This document shows, one piece after another, positions 9,422 through 20,960 of a DNA stretch of 64,000 bases. Each line of letters begins with the position of its first letter. Positions within the stretch are counted from its first letter, which is position 1. The notes beneath the pieces were generated by a model. That model was not told the origin of the DNA. It did not search any database and worked only from the letters and a program-made list of their open reading frames with translations. The translations under genes were made by a program, and so were the position numbers. The DNA comes from Thalassia testudinum (lineage: Eukaryota > Streptophyta > Magnoliopsida > Alismatales > Hydrocharitaceae). The stretch covers positions 14,886,501-14,950,500 of the forward strand of contig JAZHRO010000024.1 in NCBI GenBank assembly GCA_037157565.1. Direction: 5' to 3'.

Positions 9422-11115
9422 TGTTGAACGATTACGAACCTACGCTAACGTGTTCGGTTTTGGAAAACCTGTCGTTGTAGTTCGAAAGCGAAGAATTCAT
9501 GTTCAACAAATAAAATTTATACCGAAATTAAAATTCCGGGTCGAACACAGGGAGGCGGACGTTTGATTTAAAAACTTCGCATTTCGTTTTTATTTTGTCA
9601 CGAAGAAATTCAATTTAAACTATCTAAGTATCTACAACAAATAGAAGAGAGAGAGAGTAAGAGAGAGAGAGAATACTACACATGGAAATCAAAATGAGAT
9701 GTAGAATAGACAAGGAATTTATCATAAAAGAGATCGTTCGTTACAACTAGAAAGCATAAAGCGATTACTCTAAAAAGCAGTAAATCTATATTAGAAAGCA
9801 GTAAAAAGAGTAGGGAGAGAGAATCCTCCTCGACGGTCGCTTAGAGGACGAGCCGGACGGGACGACGCCTGGACGAAGGAGGACGAAGCGGGACGAAGGA
9901 GGACGAAGCAGAAGAACAGGAACGGAGCAGCACGCCGTCGTCGTCGCGGGATCCACTTCCGAAGGGGGACGAAAATTTGGACTTTATCTCGAGAGAAGCA
10001 TCCCGGGTGTGGGACAAGCTTCTCTTGAGCTTTGGAGAGGTAGAGAGGAGAAGGAAGGGATGAAAATTTCGTATGGAGGGGGTCTCCTTTTATAGTTGCA
10101 AGGAGTGGGGGCAAAATGGACATTACATCTTCAAAATAATAAATAAGGGGTCTTTAGTGACGGATAAAACCGTCGCTAAAGCCCCCAACGTGGGCGTAGC
10201 CTCCGCGCCCACGCGCGCCCGCTCGGCTGCCCGCGCACGTAACGCCTACGCACGTCCGCGAAGTCTCAGCCGTCCGATCGCGAGATCGGACGGCTTAAAT
10301 CGCGTCCACGCCCACTACGTAGCGCGCCCGCCCGCGTGCGATCGCGCGTTACGCCCGGCGTCCAATCGCGCGTCGTCCTGATTGAGCGCGCGCAACCGTT
10401 GGATCTTCATCTGACGCTCGTCCGCGCCCGCTCGCCCGCACCTTCCACCCCCTCGCCGCGGCTCGAACCCGCGACCTCTGCTTCACCCGCAGCTGCGTCG
10501 CCGCTGCGCTACGCGGACAAAATGGTCGCACGGACGCTTTTAAGCGCGAGCGACCGCAGCCGATGGATCTCCATCTGACGGCGGAGAGCAATCGGGCGGG
10601 GGCCTTCACAAAATGCAAGTGGCCGTTTGGGCGGCTGAGATGGCACCACGTGGCGCCATCTTGGCCGTCCATCTTCTGGAAGTTGTAGATGGTGCCACGG
10701 ATGTCGGATTGACTTGATTTTTGTGTCGTTGGGCTGCGATCATCGATCCGAATTCATCCGTGCGGTCGGATTTATCATCTGAAGTGCGGATTTACACCAT
10801 CCTGGCCCTTGATCTTCTAGGGTTCCCGGGTCACTTATCTGATGCTACGGATGCCTGATTAGGGCGATCTTGGAGTCGTTGAACTCCAATAGTCGCCATG
10901 ATCACATCCATACGGTTGGATCTTTGATCCGAGGCCCTGATAAAATATTTGCCCTGTCCAAGCACATAAAAGGAGACAATTAACCTCCATTTTATTCAAA
11001 CTATTCTAAATGCAAGATGATGCATGTAATGCAATATTTATATCATGAAATGCAATCCTGTTCTTAAGAACATGCAAAAATAGACCTTTTAAGTAGTGTA
11101 ATTGTGTTTACATCA
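9422..11115 (-). mobile_element. 5' LTR of the non-autonomous element (TATA at 10086-10095)
   Basis: This 1694-bp LTR starts (minus strand) TGATGTAAACAC at 11115 and ends TTCAACA at 9422. It carries the same CTATAAAAGG box and the same upstream dyad (10152-10181) as its partner. Short CT/GA microsatellite sequence (about 9647-9672) accounts for part of the length difference. Confidence 0.92.
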
Positions 11116-12063
11116 CCCCTCTCCTTTAAGGGGGATGAGGACCCGACCGAGGCAGAGGACTGGCTTGAGCAGCTGGAGAAGATTTTCGACACCCTTCACC
11201 CCCCGGTGGAGTGCCGCATGGCCTTTGCCACGTACCAGCTGGAGAGTGCGGCACACAAGTGGTGGAGGGCGGTCCGGGGACAGGAGAGGGACGAGCCGAC
11301 CTGGGATCGGTTCGTCGCCCTCTTCTGCGAACAGTACTTTCCCCAGACGTGGCAGGACCAGAGGAGGCGGGAGTTCCACACTCTCCGCCAAGGGACGATG
11401 ACCGTGAGCGCGTTCCACACGCATTTCTTGGAGCTGTCCCGCTTTGCAGCGACAGCGGTAGCTACTGAGGAGGAGCGCCTTTGGAGGTTCACCGAGGGGC
11501 TCCGGCCTGCGATTCGGGGGTATGTCAAACCCCTGAAGCTGCCTACATTTTCAGGGGTGGTGGAGGCAGCCATGACATACTAGGAGACCAACCCGTCCGC
11601 GCGAGACACTGACGGCGGGCGGAAGAGGCCCTTTCAGCCAGACTTTTCACAGGGCCGGCGAGAGAGGAGGCACGTGGCATCCGCGGGAGAGCCGTCACGT
11701 TTTGCAGGGCCATCCGTGGCCTTTGGGGGGCCTCGACAGAGGCCAGCCGCCAGCACCGGACCCCCGCCCAGCCGACAGCAGGGACCCACTGAGGTTGGGG
11801 GTCGGGTTCCCCTCTGTTACCAGTGTGGCCAGCCGGGCCACATCAGGAGGGACTGCCCGTCTAGGGCAGGAGGTCAGCAGATACTCCCCGCACAGAGCAC
11901 TGGAGGGCGCGTAGGAGGCCACGATTCCCAGGCACGAGGAGGAGGACAGCAGTCACGAGGAGGGTACCGGCCAGCACCTGCCCGTCCGACGCAGAGTGTG
12001 GCTGCTTCGTCCGCACCTAGACACACAGGGACGCAGAGTCTGAGGGGCGTATCAATGCCCTGA
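11116..12063 (+). pseudogene. gag: gag, C-terminal part with capsid and zinc knuckle (Tekay-like)
   Basis: The frame resumes after the nested insertion with LSFKGDEDPTEAEDWLEQLE, then the capsid core (AFATYQLESAAHKWW, WDRFVALFCEQYFP, FHTHFLELSRFA), which is the retrotransposon gag domain. A TAG stop at 11581-11583 interrupts the frame, which is otherwise open to 12063. A CCHC zinc knuckle, CYQCGQPGHIRRDC, lies at about 11815-11856 within an Arg/Gly/Pro/Gln-rich tail. In an intact element this protein builds the virus-like particle and binds the RNA. Here it is broken. Confidence 0.88.
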
Positions 12064-13844
12064 CACACAGGGACGCCAGAGCTTCAGGATCGGTGGTAGC
12101 AGGTATGGTTTCAGTTTCCGGCAGACTCATTTACACGCTTTTCGATTTCGGCGCTACTCACCCGTTTGTCGCAGCCAGTTTTGCAGTTAGTTTGGACCAG
12201 GATTATACACTGTTAGAGAATCCGTTCGTAATCAGAGGTCCGAGTGGTCAGCTGTTTGTAGCTGAAGAGGTGTACACGGATTGCGAGGTCAGTGTCGGGG
12301 GACATAGCCTGCCAGCTGACCTGATTATGATACAGATGGAGGACTTTGGAGTGATTCTAGGGATGGATTGGCTGTCTGCTTACCACGCCTTGGTGGACTG
12401 TTTTGAGAGGCAGATCATCTTCTCCATTCCGGAGTTGCCTTCTTTCGAGTTTCACGGACAGCCAGTGGACGGAGGTTTCAGGTGCATCTCGGCACTTCGG
12501 GCGACGAGACTTTTGAGCCAGGGGTGTGAGGGCTTCCTAGCTTGTGTGGTGGCAGAGCCCAGCCCTGTGGCAAACTTCCAGAGTATCTCGATGGTCAGAG
12601 AGTACCCTGACGTGTTCCCAGACGAGTTACCAGGACTACCGCCCGAGCGTGAGATCGAGTTTGAGATCTCACTAGTACCAGGGACCAGCCCCATCTCCAC
12701 CGCGCCATACAGGATGGCACCGCTTGAGCTGCGAGAGCTCAAGTCCCAGTTGCAGGACCTTTTGGAGAAGGGTTTCGTGAGGCCCAGTGCGTCTCCCTTG
12801 GGAGCCCTGGTACTGTTTGTGAAGAAGAAGGATGGGACCTTACGCCTTTGTGTGGACTACCGACAGTTGAATAGGGCCACCATCAAGAACAGATATCCGC
12901 TGTCGAGGATCGACGACTTGTTTGACCAGTTGCAGGGTGCCATGGTGTTCTCCAAGATCAACTTGAGGTCTAGATACCACCAGTTGAGGATCAAGGAGAC
13001 CGACGTCTCCAAGACAGCTTTCAGCACCCGATACGGACACTACGAGTTTTTGGTCATGCCGTTTAGGTTGACCAATGCCCCCGCTGCTTTCATGGACCTG
13101 ATGAATCGGGTGTTTAGACCGTACTTGGATCAGTTCGTGGTGGTATTCATAGATGATGTACTCATCTATTCTAGAGATTAGACGCAGCACGGACAGCACT
13201 TGGGGATGGTTCTGGACACTCTGAGACGGCATAGGCTGTACGCCAAATACAGCAAGTGCGAGTTCTGGTTGAGAGAGGTGACCTTCTTAGGTCATGTGAT
13301 CTCTGGAGACGGCTTGGCGGTGGACCCAGCCAAGGTTGAGGTAGTGCTCAGGTGGGAGAGACCGCGTACAGTCACTGAGATCCGTAGTTTCCTGGGACTG
13401 GCAGGCTACTACAGACGTTTCATCAGAGGTTTTTCACAGATTGCGCGTCCTATGACACAGTTGACCCGGAAGGACGTGCCCTTCACTTGGACGGACGCCT
13501 GCGAGGCGTGTTTTCAGGAGCTGAAGGAGAGGTTGACTTCGGCTCCCGTGTTCACCATCCCTGACAGTAGTGGCGGGTTTGTTGTGTACACGGACGCCTC
13601 CTTGCCGGGGTTAAGAGGTGTGCTCATGCAGAGGGGTCACGTTGTCGCTTACGCTTCGCGGCAACTGAAGCCCCATGAGCATACCTACCCTACCCACGAC
13701 CTGGAGTTGGCAGCTGTTGTCTTCGCGCTGAAGACCAAGAGACACTACTTGTACGGTGAGACCTTCGAGATTTTCACGGATCACAAGAGCCTCAGATACC
13801 TTTTTTATCAGAAGGAGCTCAACATGAGACAGAGACCAGGGTGA
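12021..13844 (+). pseudogene. pol: pol: protease, reverse transcriptase and RNase H (Tekay-like), integrase lost
   Basis: Pol is in a different frame from gag; expected Tekay elements have one Gag-Pol frame, so an indel lies upstream of 12021. Protease: [16 protein letters not shown] at about 12132-12180, where the usual D-S-G triad reads [45 protein letters not shown] and the catalytic [13 protein letters not shown] at about 13138-13178. A TAG at 13179-13181 cuts RT; the same frame then continues ([32 protein letters not shown]). RNase [40 protein letters not shown]. The sequence stops at NMRQRPG, where a deletion has removed integrase and chromodomain. Confidence 0.9.
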
Positions 13845-13845
13845 G

Positions 13846-13883
13846 CCTCAGATACCTTTCAGGACCTCAGATACCTTTCAGGA
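13846..13883 (+). repeat. 19-bp tandem duplication at the pol/LTR deletion junction
   Basis: The unit 'cctcagatacctttcagga' occurs twice back to back (13846-13864 and 13865-13883). The first 17 bp 'gagcctcagataccttt' also occur 56 bp upstream inside RNase H (13787-13803). The tail 'acctttcagga' matches the LTR near 2604. The join thus mixes RNase H and LTR sequence. Confidence 0.85.
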
Positions 13884-14251
13884 CCAGGTGTTGAGCAGCC
13901 AGGGTCAGCGGCTGCAGAGGACACTGGGCCGAGTAGGGTCCAGTAGAGTTACCACTGTTCTCTTGTACCTTTTTTTGTTTCACTGTAGTGAGTAGTTCTT
14001 GTTACAGCTGTACTTTTCTTTATTTGTAGTTCATATTATGTTATGAATGTTATTCTACTGTTGTGGTGGTATATACTGTAGTGGTTTCTTTCCTTACTGC
14101 TGTATTTTCTTACTATTAGATATATTCATGCTGAATGTGGTTTATTTTACTACTCTTTTGGTTACTTCCTCGTTGGACGACTAGGTCTTGGGATTAGTCG
14201 AGTCGGTCCGGTTCTCGTGTCTCGTAGGGACTCGGGAATCGGGTCGTTACA
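13855..14251 (+). mobile_element. Truncated 3' LTR of the Tekay-like element
   Basis: About 397 bp match about 2604-2983 of the 5' LTR with scattered changes and end in 'cgttaca' at 14251. More than 1 kb of the LTR's 5' part is missing, together with integrase. No 5-bp duplication of the following bases (aaatc) is evident near the presumed 5' LTR start. Confidence 0.85.
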
Positions 14252-17219
14252 AAATCTAATAATTCAATAGGAAATTTATTATTAAATATGTACGTATGCA
14301 TTCGGTCATGAGGTGACTCACTGATGAGTGGCTACTCATCATAACTAAAAAGGCTAAAGTTAAGCTAGACACTAGGTAAAACAATATCAAATTAACAGAT
14401 AAAAAGGGTTAACTGTGGGAATCAAAGAAAAAGGCCTAAAACCTTAATTCTGTGTTAAAATTGCATATTTAGGTCATAAAATGAGATATTCTTAAGATAA
14501 AGGTCAAATGATGATCCAAGTGTTAATTGAACACACAAACAAGTTTAAAAGTCAAAATCAAAAGTACAATTAATTTCTTAAATGTTCAATTGATCACATA
14601 TAAAAACTTGAAGGTATTTAAATATCATTAAAGCCTTGAAACTTAGAGTTTACATTTAGGTCCTTCATGCATCACATTTTCTTCTTGAGAAAACTTTCCC
14701 GGACCTATTTGTAACCGCAGGGACCTCTTTGAATGCCCTTAGGGTCCGTCTAGTTACTATTTCCACCACTTATGGATCTGTTCACAATTTTTCTACCCCT
14801 TCGTGAAGGGCTTCTCCCTACAATTTTTCCAAAAGAGTCAAGTCACCTGCAATTCCTCACACGCACTGTAGCGGACGAAGAATTTGGCAAATCTTGGCCG
14901 TCCATTCTCTCGTGATTTTGATCTGCGGCCCGATCTAAATCTAAGCTTCACGCGAAGTGGCGCGTGTGCTCACCCTTCTCCCCAGATCCCATCCGACGGT
15001 CAGTTTTTAAGTTGGCAGCCCGCATGCTCCTTTCCTCTCATCCTTGCCGCAGGTTGCATCGACGACTATCTTCACCCGCGCAGTGATCTGAGCCACTGAG
15101 ATTGCTACTTAAGCACCTCAATGGTCGCGCGCGCAGGGGATCGCTCTCTCCTACCTTCTTAGTGGTCATTCTTCCACTCCAACTACCCCTCCCCACCAAA
15201 TCCCTGATTTCACAGCCACCGACTGTGAAATCTCCGACTTCTCTCCGACCTTCCTCATCGCTAAGGACCTCATAGCACCGAAGGACAACTCTGAAGTCTC
15301 ACTATAAGGCTTTTCCCTCCGCTGGAGTCACCTCCCTCCTTTCTTCCTCCTTAGCCACCGGCTAAGGACCCATAGGTCCCATTCTTCCTGTTAGAATAGT
15401 TTTAGTATTTTGTAATTTAGCTGTAGCAGTAGTTAATTAGATCAGTAGTAGAATTAGAGTACTTTGTAGTGATTAATTCTATTGCTGTGTTAGTTTAGAA
15501 GTAGGAGTAGAATTAGAGTAGATTCACTCCCCTCACCTCCTCTGATCATTCCAGATCAGAGGGGATGGTTTCACACAGCCATTTATCATGATTTTTCTCC
15601 CTCTTCATGTTTTCATTCCGCTTCCGATTCCCACGATTTACTTCTCACTATTTCACCCACTCATCAGACCTAATTTAAGATCAGATTATCTTCTGATATC
15701 AGATCTAAAATTAGGGTCAAAGATCATGTTAGGGGCTTCTCACTCATTCCATTTTGCTCACAAAAGCCCCTGATCTGAGCTTTAAAGAAAATTGGTTTGC
15801 TGGATCAATAGCGAAATTTTGATTGCAATGAATTTGAACCACTTGAGTTTTGAACGTTTGACCTAGCAGACTGAGTTTTTTTTTAATTTTGATTCATTGC
15901 TTGGCAAGGAATCTGAGGTGATTTTGAAGTCAAAATTCACCTCAGAAGAGCCATGATCTTAACTAGATTTTTATGAGTTTTGAACTGTCTTGAATGCATG
16001 GATGAGTCAATGAAAAATCAATTAGTTGATTTGAGACTCTACCTTGCATCCTTTAGTTGATTTTAAGGAGAAAATCTATTTTCCTAACCTAAGGAATTCT
16101 CCATATTCCTTAAGGTTCCAGAACTCTGGGATTGGAGTGTTTGGTTTCATTGGGCTGATTTGATTCTTTCTACATGTTGTCAATAGCATTAGAAAGAATC
16201 AGATCAGTTGCCCTTTTAACTTTGGTTTGATCAGATGTTACTGACAAGGGATTTGGTTTTGATTTGTAATCCCGAGTGGTTTTTCTATGAATTAAGACCC
16301 TTGCCAGATTGTGTGAGTAAATTTCTAATTTGTGTGTTTTGTGTATCAATCCCAGATTTAGAGTAAAGTGCTGCAATTGCAGCTACATTTCCCTCTCTCC
16401 CAGCTGTGAAGATCCTGAAACAACCAATTAAAATTCCTGATCAGGTTGTCTATAGCCTGATCTGGAATTTGATTGTTTGTTTCATATTAATAGGTAGGTG
16501 GTTATTAGTGCTCTCTGTTGCAAATATGGTTCCATGGAAGATGTCTTAACTGCAGCAACAGTTAAGACGTCTAAAGTAGAACCTAATCTGTGGTAGTAAG
16601 GGGAGTTTCTGATCTGCTGCAGTGGATAGCTTCTTCCTGCTGTTCTAGCAGGAATCCCAAGTTTTAATCATCCTATGGACAGTAGCTTAGATTTAATTGT
16701 TTTAGAAGCTGACTGATGTAAAATGTTGTATCAATTATATACAAGCTTTCCTATTGTAATTGACTTGTAATATCTGTTGAATGCTCGTAATAAAATCTTT
16801 TTAATCCTCTGTCAGCTAAATAATAAGTTTAACTGTCCACTATTTGAATTTAATTAAAATTTGTCTTGAGTTACATGCCTAACTGCTTCTATCTGTTCCA
16901 TAACCTGTATTGAACACATTCAAGGCAGTTCCCTGCCTTTTAGATACTTAAGACTCATCCTAAGCCCTTAGGACACTTTAGACACCTCTTTAAAGGCTTT
17001 GGATGAGTGAACTTGGGACTTAAATAAAAATTATTAAAAAATATAAAAAAATAAAATAAAACTGTCTGATTGAAGATCAGATAGTTCCTTGAATGCATGC
17101 CAAGTTTCAAGGTATTCTGAACCCCCGACTTGGTATAATTTGCTAGTCGACGGTTCTGTATACCATGGAATTTAATAAAAGAGCACACCCTTAAAAACCC
17201 AAAAAAAACATTTCCTCCT
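14252..17219. other. Unassigned stretch, partly LTR/5'UTR-like
   Basis: No gene is recognised. About 14640-15100 ('tttaggtccttcatgcatcac' type phrases, then GC-rich) and the pyrimidine-rich 15130-15380 resemble in composition the Athila-like LTRs at 55-57 kb, but I could not align them. A small imperfect duplication around 'tagaattagagta' lies at about 15440-15525. The only ORFs are short and AT-biased. It may be an old, unrelated LTR/leader or a non-coding transcription unit. Confidence 0.35.
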
Positions 17220-18120
17220 CATCCATTTCTTTCATTTGCATCTCCTATCTCCATAACATAAATAAAAATCATAAAAATTGAAAAAACTCTAAAAATAGTA
17301 AAAATCCGTTGTATAATATGTATATAAATATTTATTTAAGTTATATAGTAAGCTTACTTAATTATAATGTAAAGTATACATATCTATAAGTTAAATAACT
17401 TATGTATATATTGTATTATGTAAAGTAAATATTTAAGATAGATTATACTATATATACCTTAATTATACAGCTGATTATTAATTAAACTAATGTATATGTA
17501 TAATAAAGCCATATAAGTAATAAATACTATAAATAACCTTATTAAGTTATAAGACTGTACATATGTATTTATACGTATATAATAAACATATTGAACCTGG
17601 TACCTTAATTTAATTATTTATACATAATAAATAATTAATTTATTAAGTTAATAGTTAAGTTATTAGATTAAATTAAAATAAATTAGTAGATTAAGTTAAA
17701 ACTAAGTTAATTTATACTATATATGTATACTACTGTATTTTAAGTAATTTAACCTAATTTAAGTATATTTATAATATATACGCTATTTAAATTTAATTTA
17801 CAAATAAAACAGTCCAAAAATTTACTATTTAAATGTAAATAAAACATAAATTAAATATGTAAAATATAATAAAAATATTTATAAAATACTTAAACATGTA
17901 TACTAACTCTGTATAAGGTCAATTAGACCATATAATAACTAATTTATTTGTAATTAAGAAACAAAACTTAAAAATAAGTATGTATAAACTGTATACTTTA
18001 GTTAATTTATATATACAGTAAATATAATTAAAACTCCAAATTAATTGTATAATTGTATAGCATTATATAAATACTTTATTTTCACATAATTTATTTTTAA
18101 TAACTAATAAATTATGGCCC
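17220..18120. other. Extremely AT-rich spacer
   Basis: About 900 bp consist almost only of A and T with many short runs of 'tatataa', 'aattaa' and 'taagtta'. No coding potential or clear repeat unit. A second similar stretch lies at about 18540-19020. Confidence 0.6.
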
Positions 18121-18193
18121 TCAAATCGAGGGCTAAAATCACGAATTCCACATAGCTGTGCTGGATTTCCAGCACTGTGCTTGCGCCCGAATA

Positions 18194-18238
18194 GTCCCAC
18201 ATCATGGGCGAGCGAGCGCACGCAGTGCTTTATATTGA
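18194..18238 (+). promoter_or_regulatory. snRNA-promoter-like USE plus TATA pair
   Basis: GTCCCACATCA (18194-18204) is one base from the plant snRNA upstream sequence element RTCCCACATCG, and a TATA-like 'ttatattg' follows after about 25 bp. That spacing resembles plant RNA polymerase III snRNA promoters. The same pair occurs inside the Athila-like LTRs at 56886 and 63043. No known snRNA follows, so it may only mark an old LTR. Confidence 0.4.
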
Positions 18239-18539
18239 TTTTTTTCCTTACACTATTTAGTTGTCACAGGCGCTGAGTGCCCGAACAACGGAATACATGT
18301 GACCATATCTGAGCATATCTAAGCATGAATGAGCTGTGTATGTGGCGCCGAGGGCCCGAGTGTGTGTGGGCTTGTTAAGCCCAAATGTCTGAGCATGAAC
18401 AAGTAATTAAGCGGGCCTAATGAGAAATTAGGGTGCAATTAGGCCGCGCTTAGTAAAGGTCTAATCCCACCCTCTAGGTTTTGTGTATCCCTCAAAAAGC
18501 GTGTTTGCAAATTAAACAAATTTTTGATTAATTGACACT

Positions 18540-19020
18540 GTCTAAACACCTAAGTATTTAACGCCTAAGTGCCACTAAGAACTTAAGACGAGTAAAATTA
18601 AGAAGAAGTGCTGAGGAGAAGTAAAGAGTGAAAGAAAGAGTAAAGGTATGTATAAGTATAATGTATATACAGAGACTCGTATAAATAAATATGTATAAGA
18701 TAACTAAAGTGTATATATATATATATACACGTAGTATAGCTATTTACATTTATATATAACTTCATACCTTTACTAACAAAATAAGATGTCACTGTAGGCG
18801 AAATAACTGTCGCTATAGACCCTGGTTTCCTTCTTACAGTTTGTATATAGTTTTTTTGGGTCCAGCTACGTTTATATCTGTCGCTGTAGTTATTATATGT
18901 GTTACTGTATATGTCAGTATAGTAAGTTAAGTTAGTATGCTATGTAATATGAGTTAGTAATGTATAATTATGTAAGTATTAATAATATAACTTATAAATA
19001 GATAGCACAGAATATACCTA
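18540..19020. other. AT-rich spacer with a (TA)n microsatellite
   Basis: Low-complexity AT sequence including alternating TA at about 18710-18727. No gene seen. From 19020 to 19540 the sequence is ordinary AT-rich DNA with an 'attc' run (about 19119-19136) and nothing recognised. Confidence 0.55.
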
Positions 19021-19540
19021 TGTATTATTTGATGCTTGTTTGTAAGTATATTTTTGCAAGTACTTTCATTGACTCTTTTTTTTGTACATCATGAAAACTT
19101 TGATTCATTCTTCATAAATTCATTCATTCATTCATTATTGATTGTATATAAAATTAATCATTTTTGGAATTAAAGAATAATTTTGGACCTAAAGAGTAAT
19201 GTAAATCAATAACTACCTCCCAGTGAACGACCTGGAATAAACCAGTAAAAATTAGGTAATTAAACAAAAATGGTCGTAATAATGGTTTGTATTTCCTACA
19301 TTTACTACAATAACATCAATTCACAACAACGAACGATACGATCATTATTACTCACCTTTGCGTTAAGCTTCCCACACAGGAATATAACATACACAGTCGT
19401 TTTAATGTTTCAAATAAACTAACACAAGAAGTAACCTGCTTTGGCAAGAATTACTAAATGTAACAAAGTACTTAATACATTAAAACCACCTATCAATATT
19501 CGCACCAAAATTTTTATGACAAATGTATCCCAAAATATCA

Positions 19541-20010
19541 CATTAGTACTGGTACTCAAGATTAGTACCGATACCAGAATGAGTAGTATCAGTATTGATC
19601 TTAGGTACCGGTACCTCATGAGTACTGGACCGATCATAGGACCATGTCCAGTATCCTACATGTACTGGTACTCATGATGAGTACCAGTACTCCATCGATA
19701 TTGGACCGGTCTTGGGTCGCAGCCAGTATCCCTCATGTACCGATACTTATCATGAGTACTAGTACTCATATGATACTGGCAATGCCTCTGGGCGTGGCCA
19801 ATATCTCACATGTACCGATACACATGACGAGTATCGGTACTCCTTCGATACTAGTGGCACCTTCTTGTTCCCGACCAGTATCCAAATGTACCGGCACTCA
19901 TGATGTGTACCAGTACTCCATCAATACTGATGGTGTCCAAGAAGCGCCCGATGGGCACTCGTGCCTTACCAATACCGGTACTCACCATAAACACCGATCA
20001 CGGCCCGATT
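19541..20010. repeat. 75-bp minisatellite made of GTAC palindromes
   Basis: Unit starts fall at about 19659, 19734, 19809, 19885 and 19969, with more degenerate units to the left: a period of 75-76 bp, lengthening to 84 in the last. Each unit centres on a dyad; the best, at 19661-19689, has two perfect 13-bp arms (TACTGGTACTCAT and its complement) around one base. On the minus strand it lies in the leader of a copia element, downstream of a tRNA-Met PBS. Because 75 is a multiple of three, frames stay open through several units, but no protein is implied. Confidence 0.85.
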
Positions 20011-20269
20011 CCAGGGCGGCGATCTGAAATCGGGATTTAGGAAAAACACCCCAAATCACGATTCCAATCACAAAACTTAATTTAATTATCAAACGTGGGA
20101 TACAAATGAACATGAAAACCCAAAAAAAAGAACATTAGTGGGCATTGATTTATCAAGACGGGATTGAATCAATCTAAAAACTAATCAAAGAACAATCCCC
20201 CAAAATCGAACAGAAAATTATTTTTCTCAAAATCCGATTCATTAAAACAATGATATAGCGAATAGAAAA
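20011..20269 (-). other. Leader sequence of a copia element, minus strand
   Basis: This lies between the minisatellite and the PBS and would be the start of the transcribed interior. No ORF is recognised. To the left of the minisatellite no gag or pol is visible, so the element is truncated. Confidence 0.5.
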
Positions 20270-20281
20270 GCTCTGATACCA
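20270..20281 (-). other. Primer-binding site, initiator tRNA-Met type (minus strand)
   Basis: The + strand gctctgatacca is the complement of TGGTATCAGAGC. It sits 2 bp from the TG at 20284, so the LTR lies to the right and the element points left. Confidence 0.88.
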
Positions 20282-20283
20282 CT

Positions 20284-20960
20284 TGTTAAAATTAAAACCG
20301 AATAAAATCAAAATCATATGATTTTTCTATAATCCCAAGACTAATCTTATCCTTATATCATCAACCAAAATGAAAATGGAAAGGAAAAGATGGAGGGATA
20401 CTTGAATCCATCGCAGCGGAAGCGAAAAAGAGATCACGGAGATCCTCTAGGACCGTGAGCTTGCTTCTCCAACGAGAAGTGGTGGCTATGGTGCTTCCAA
20501 AAGGTTGAGAGGGTGAAAGACTTATGAGGGTGGTTGTCGTCATGGTATCATTTGGATTCTCCTTAGGTTCTATTTATAACTTTTCTGCGATGTTATGCAG
20601 AAAGCTAAATGAATGTTTTGTCCTCACCCCTCTAGGGATCATAACCGCTTAGATTAAAATGTTAATTCCACCTATCACAGAATTATATTTTTCTCTTAAG
20701 ATTTCTATGCATTAAATCTCATATCCTAATGAGATGTGAATGATTAATTTACATAACTATATCACTTTAATTACCATAAATATGATGTCTAAATATATAT
20801 ATATATATTTAACATATAATTTCGTAATAATAATATATGTAGACTCACGTTATAATGCTTATAAGAGGTACTTATACTTGAACATCCAAAGAACTTATCT
20901 CTCTAATGCACATTCGACGAAATCACACTTTTCAATTTAGCATTGAAAAGGACAATACGA
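20284..20960 (-). mobile_element. Copia-type LTR, minus strand (TATA at 20571-20580)
   Basis: The inner edge at 20284 (TGTTAAAATTAAA on the + strand, ending ...TTTTAACA on the minus strand) is fixed by the PBS. A minus-strand GTTATAAATA box at 20571-20580 is followed by transcribed sequence with CTTTCACCCTCTCAACC, a common layout for plant copia LTRs. The outer edge is not resolved; I place it near 20.9-21.1 kb. No partner LTR is seen. Confidence 0.6.

Larger units (their letters stand above)
3555..11115 (-). mobile_element. Complete non-autonomous LTR retrotransposon, tRNA-Asp primed (Athila/Tat-like LARD)
   Basis: Read on the minus strand the order is LTR (11115-9422), tRNA-Asp PBS (9421-9402), internal region, polypurine tract and LTR (5215-3555). 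Both LTRs start TGATGTAAACAC and end TTCAACA. Flanks are ccccc (3550-3554) and cccct (11116-11120), a 5-bp target duplication with one change; using cccct restores the host gag frame exactly. The 4.2-kb interior has no gag, protease, RT or integrase that I can recognise, so it must have moved in trans. tRNA-Asp priming is characteristic of Athila and Tat lineages. The LTRs are nearly identical, so insertion was fairly recent. Confidence 0.92.

Noticed and set aside
14880..16500. Possible host promoter and 5' UTR
   Set aside because: CT-rich sequence and a TATA-like context are present, but no following ORF or exon with protein-like character; LTR-like composition is as good an explanation.
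18340..18360. PBS-like tggcgccg
   Set aside because: Only the first 8 bases match the tRNA-Asp primer site; no LTR terminus precedes it.
18262..18517. Possible polymerase III small RNA (snRNA, telomerase RNA or MRP-like) after the USE/TATA pair
   Set aside because: The length to the next T-run (about 255 nt) is suggestive, but I see no U6, U3 or MRP signature and no telomere template such as CTAAACCCT.
19644..20027. 127-codon + strand ORF with 25-residue repeats
   Set aside because: It is the 75-bp minisatellite read in frame; 75 is divisible by three, so frames stay open by structure. No start context or conserved protein, and the region is a minus-strand copia leader.
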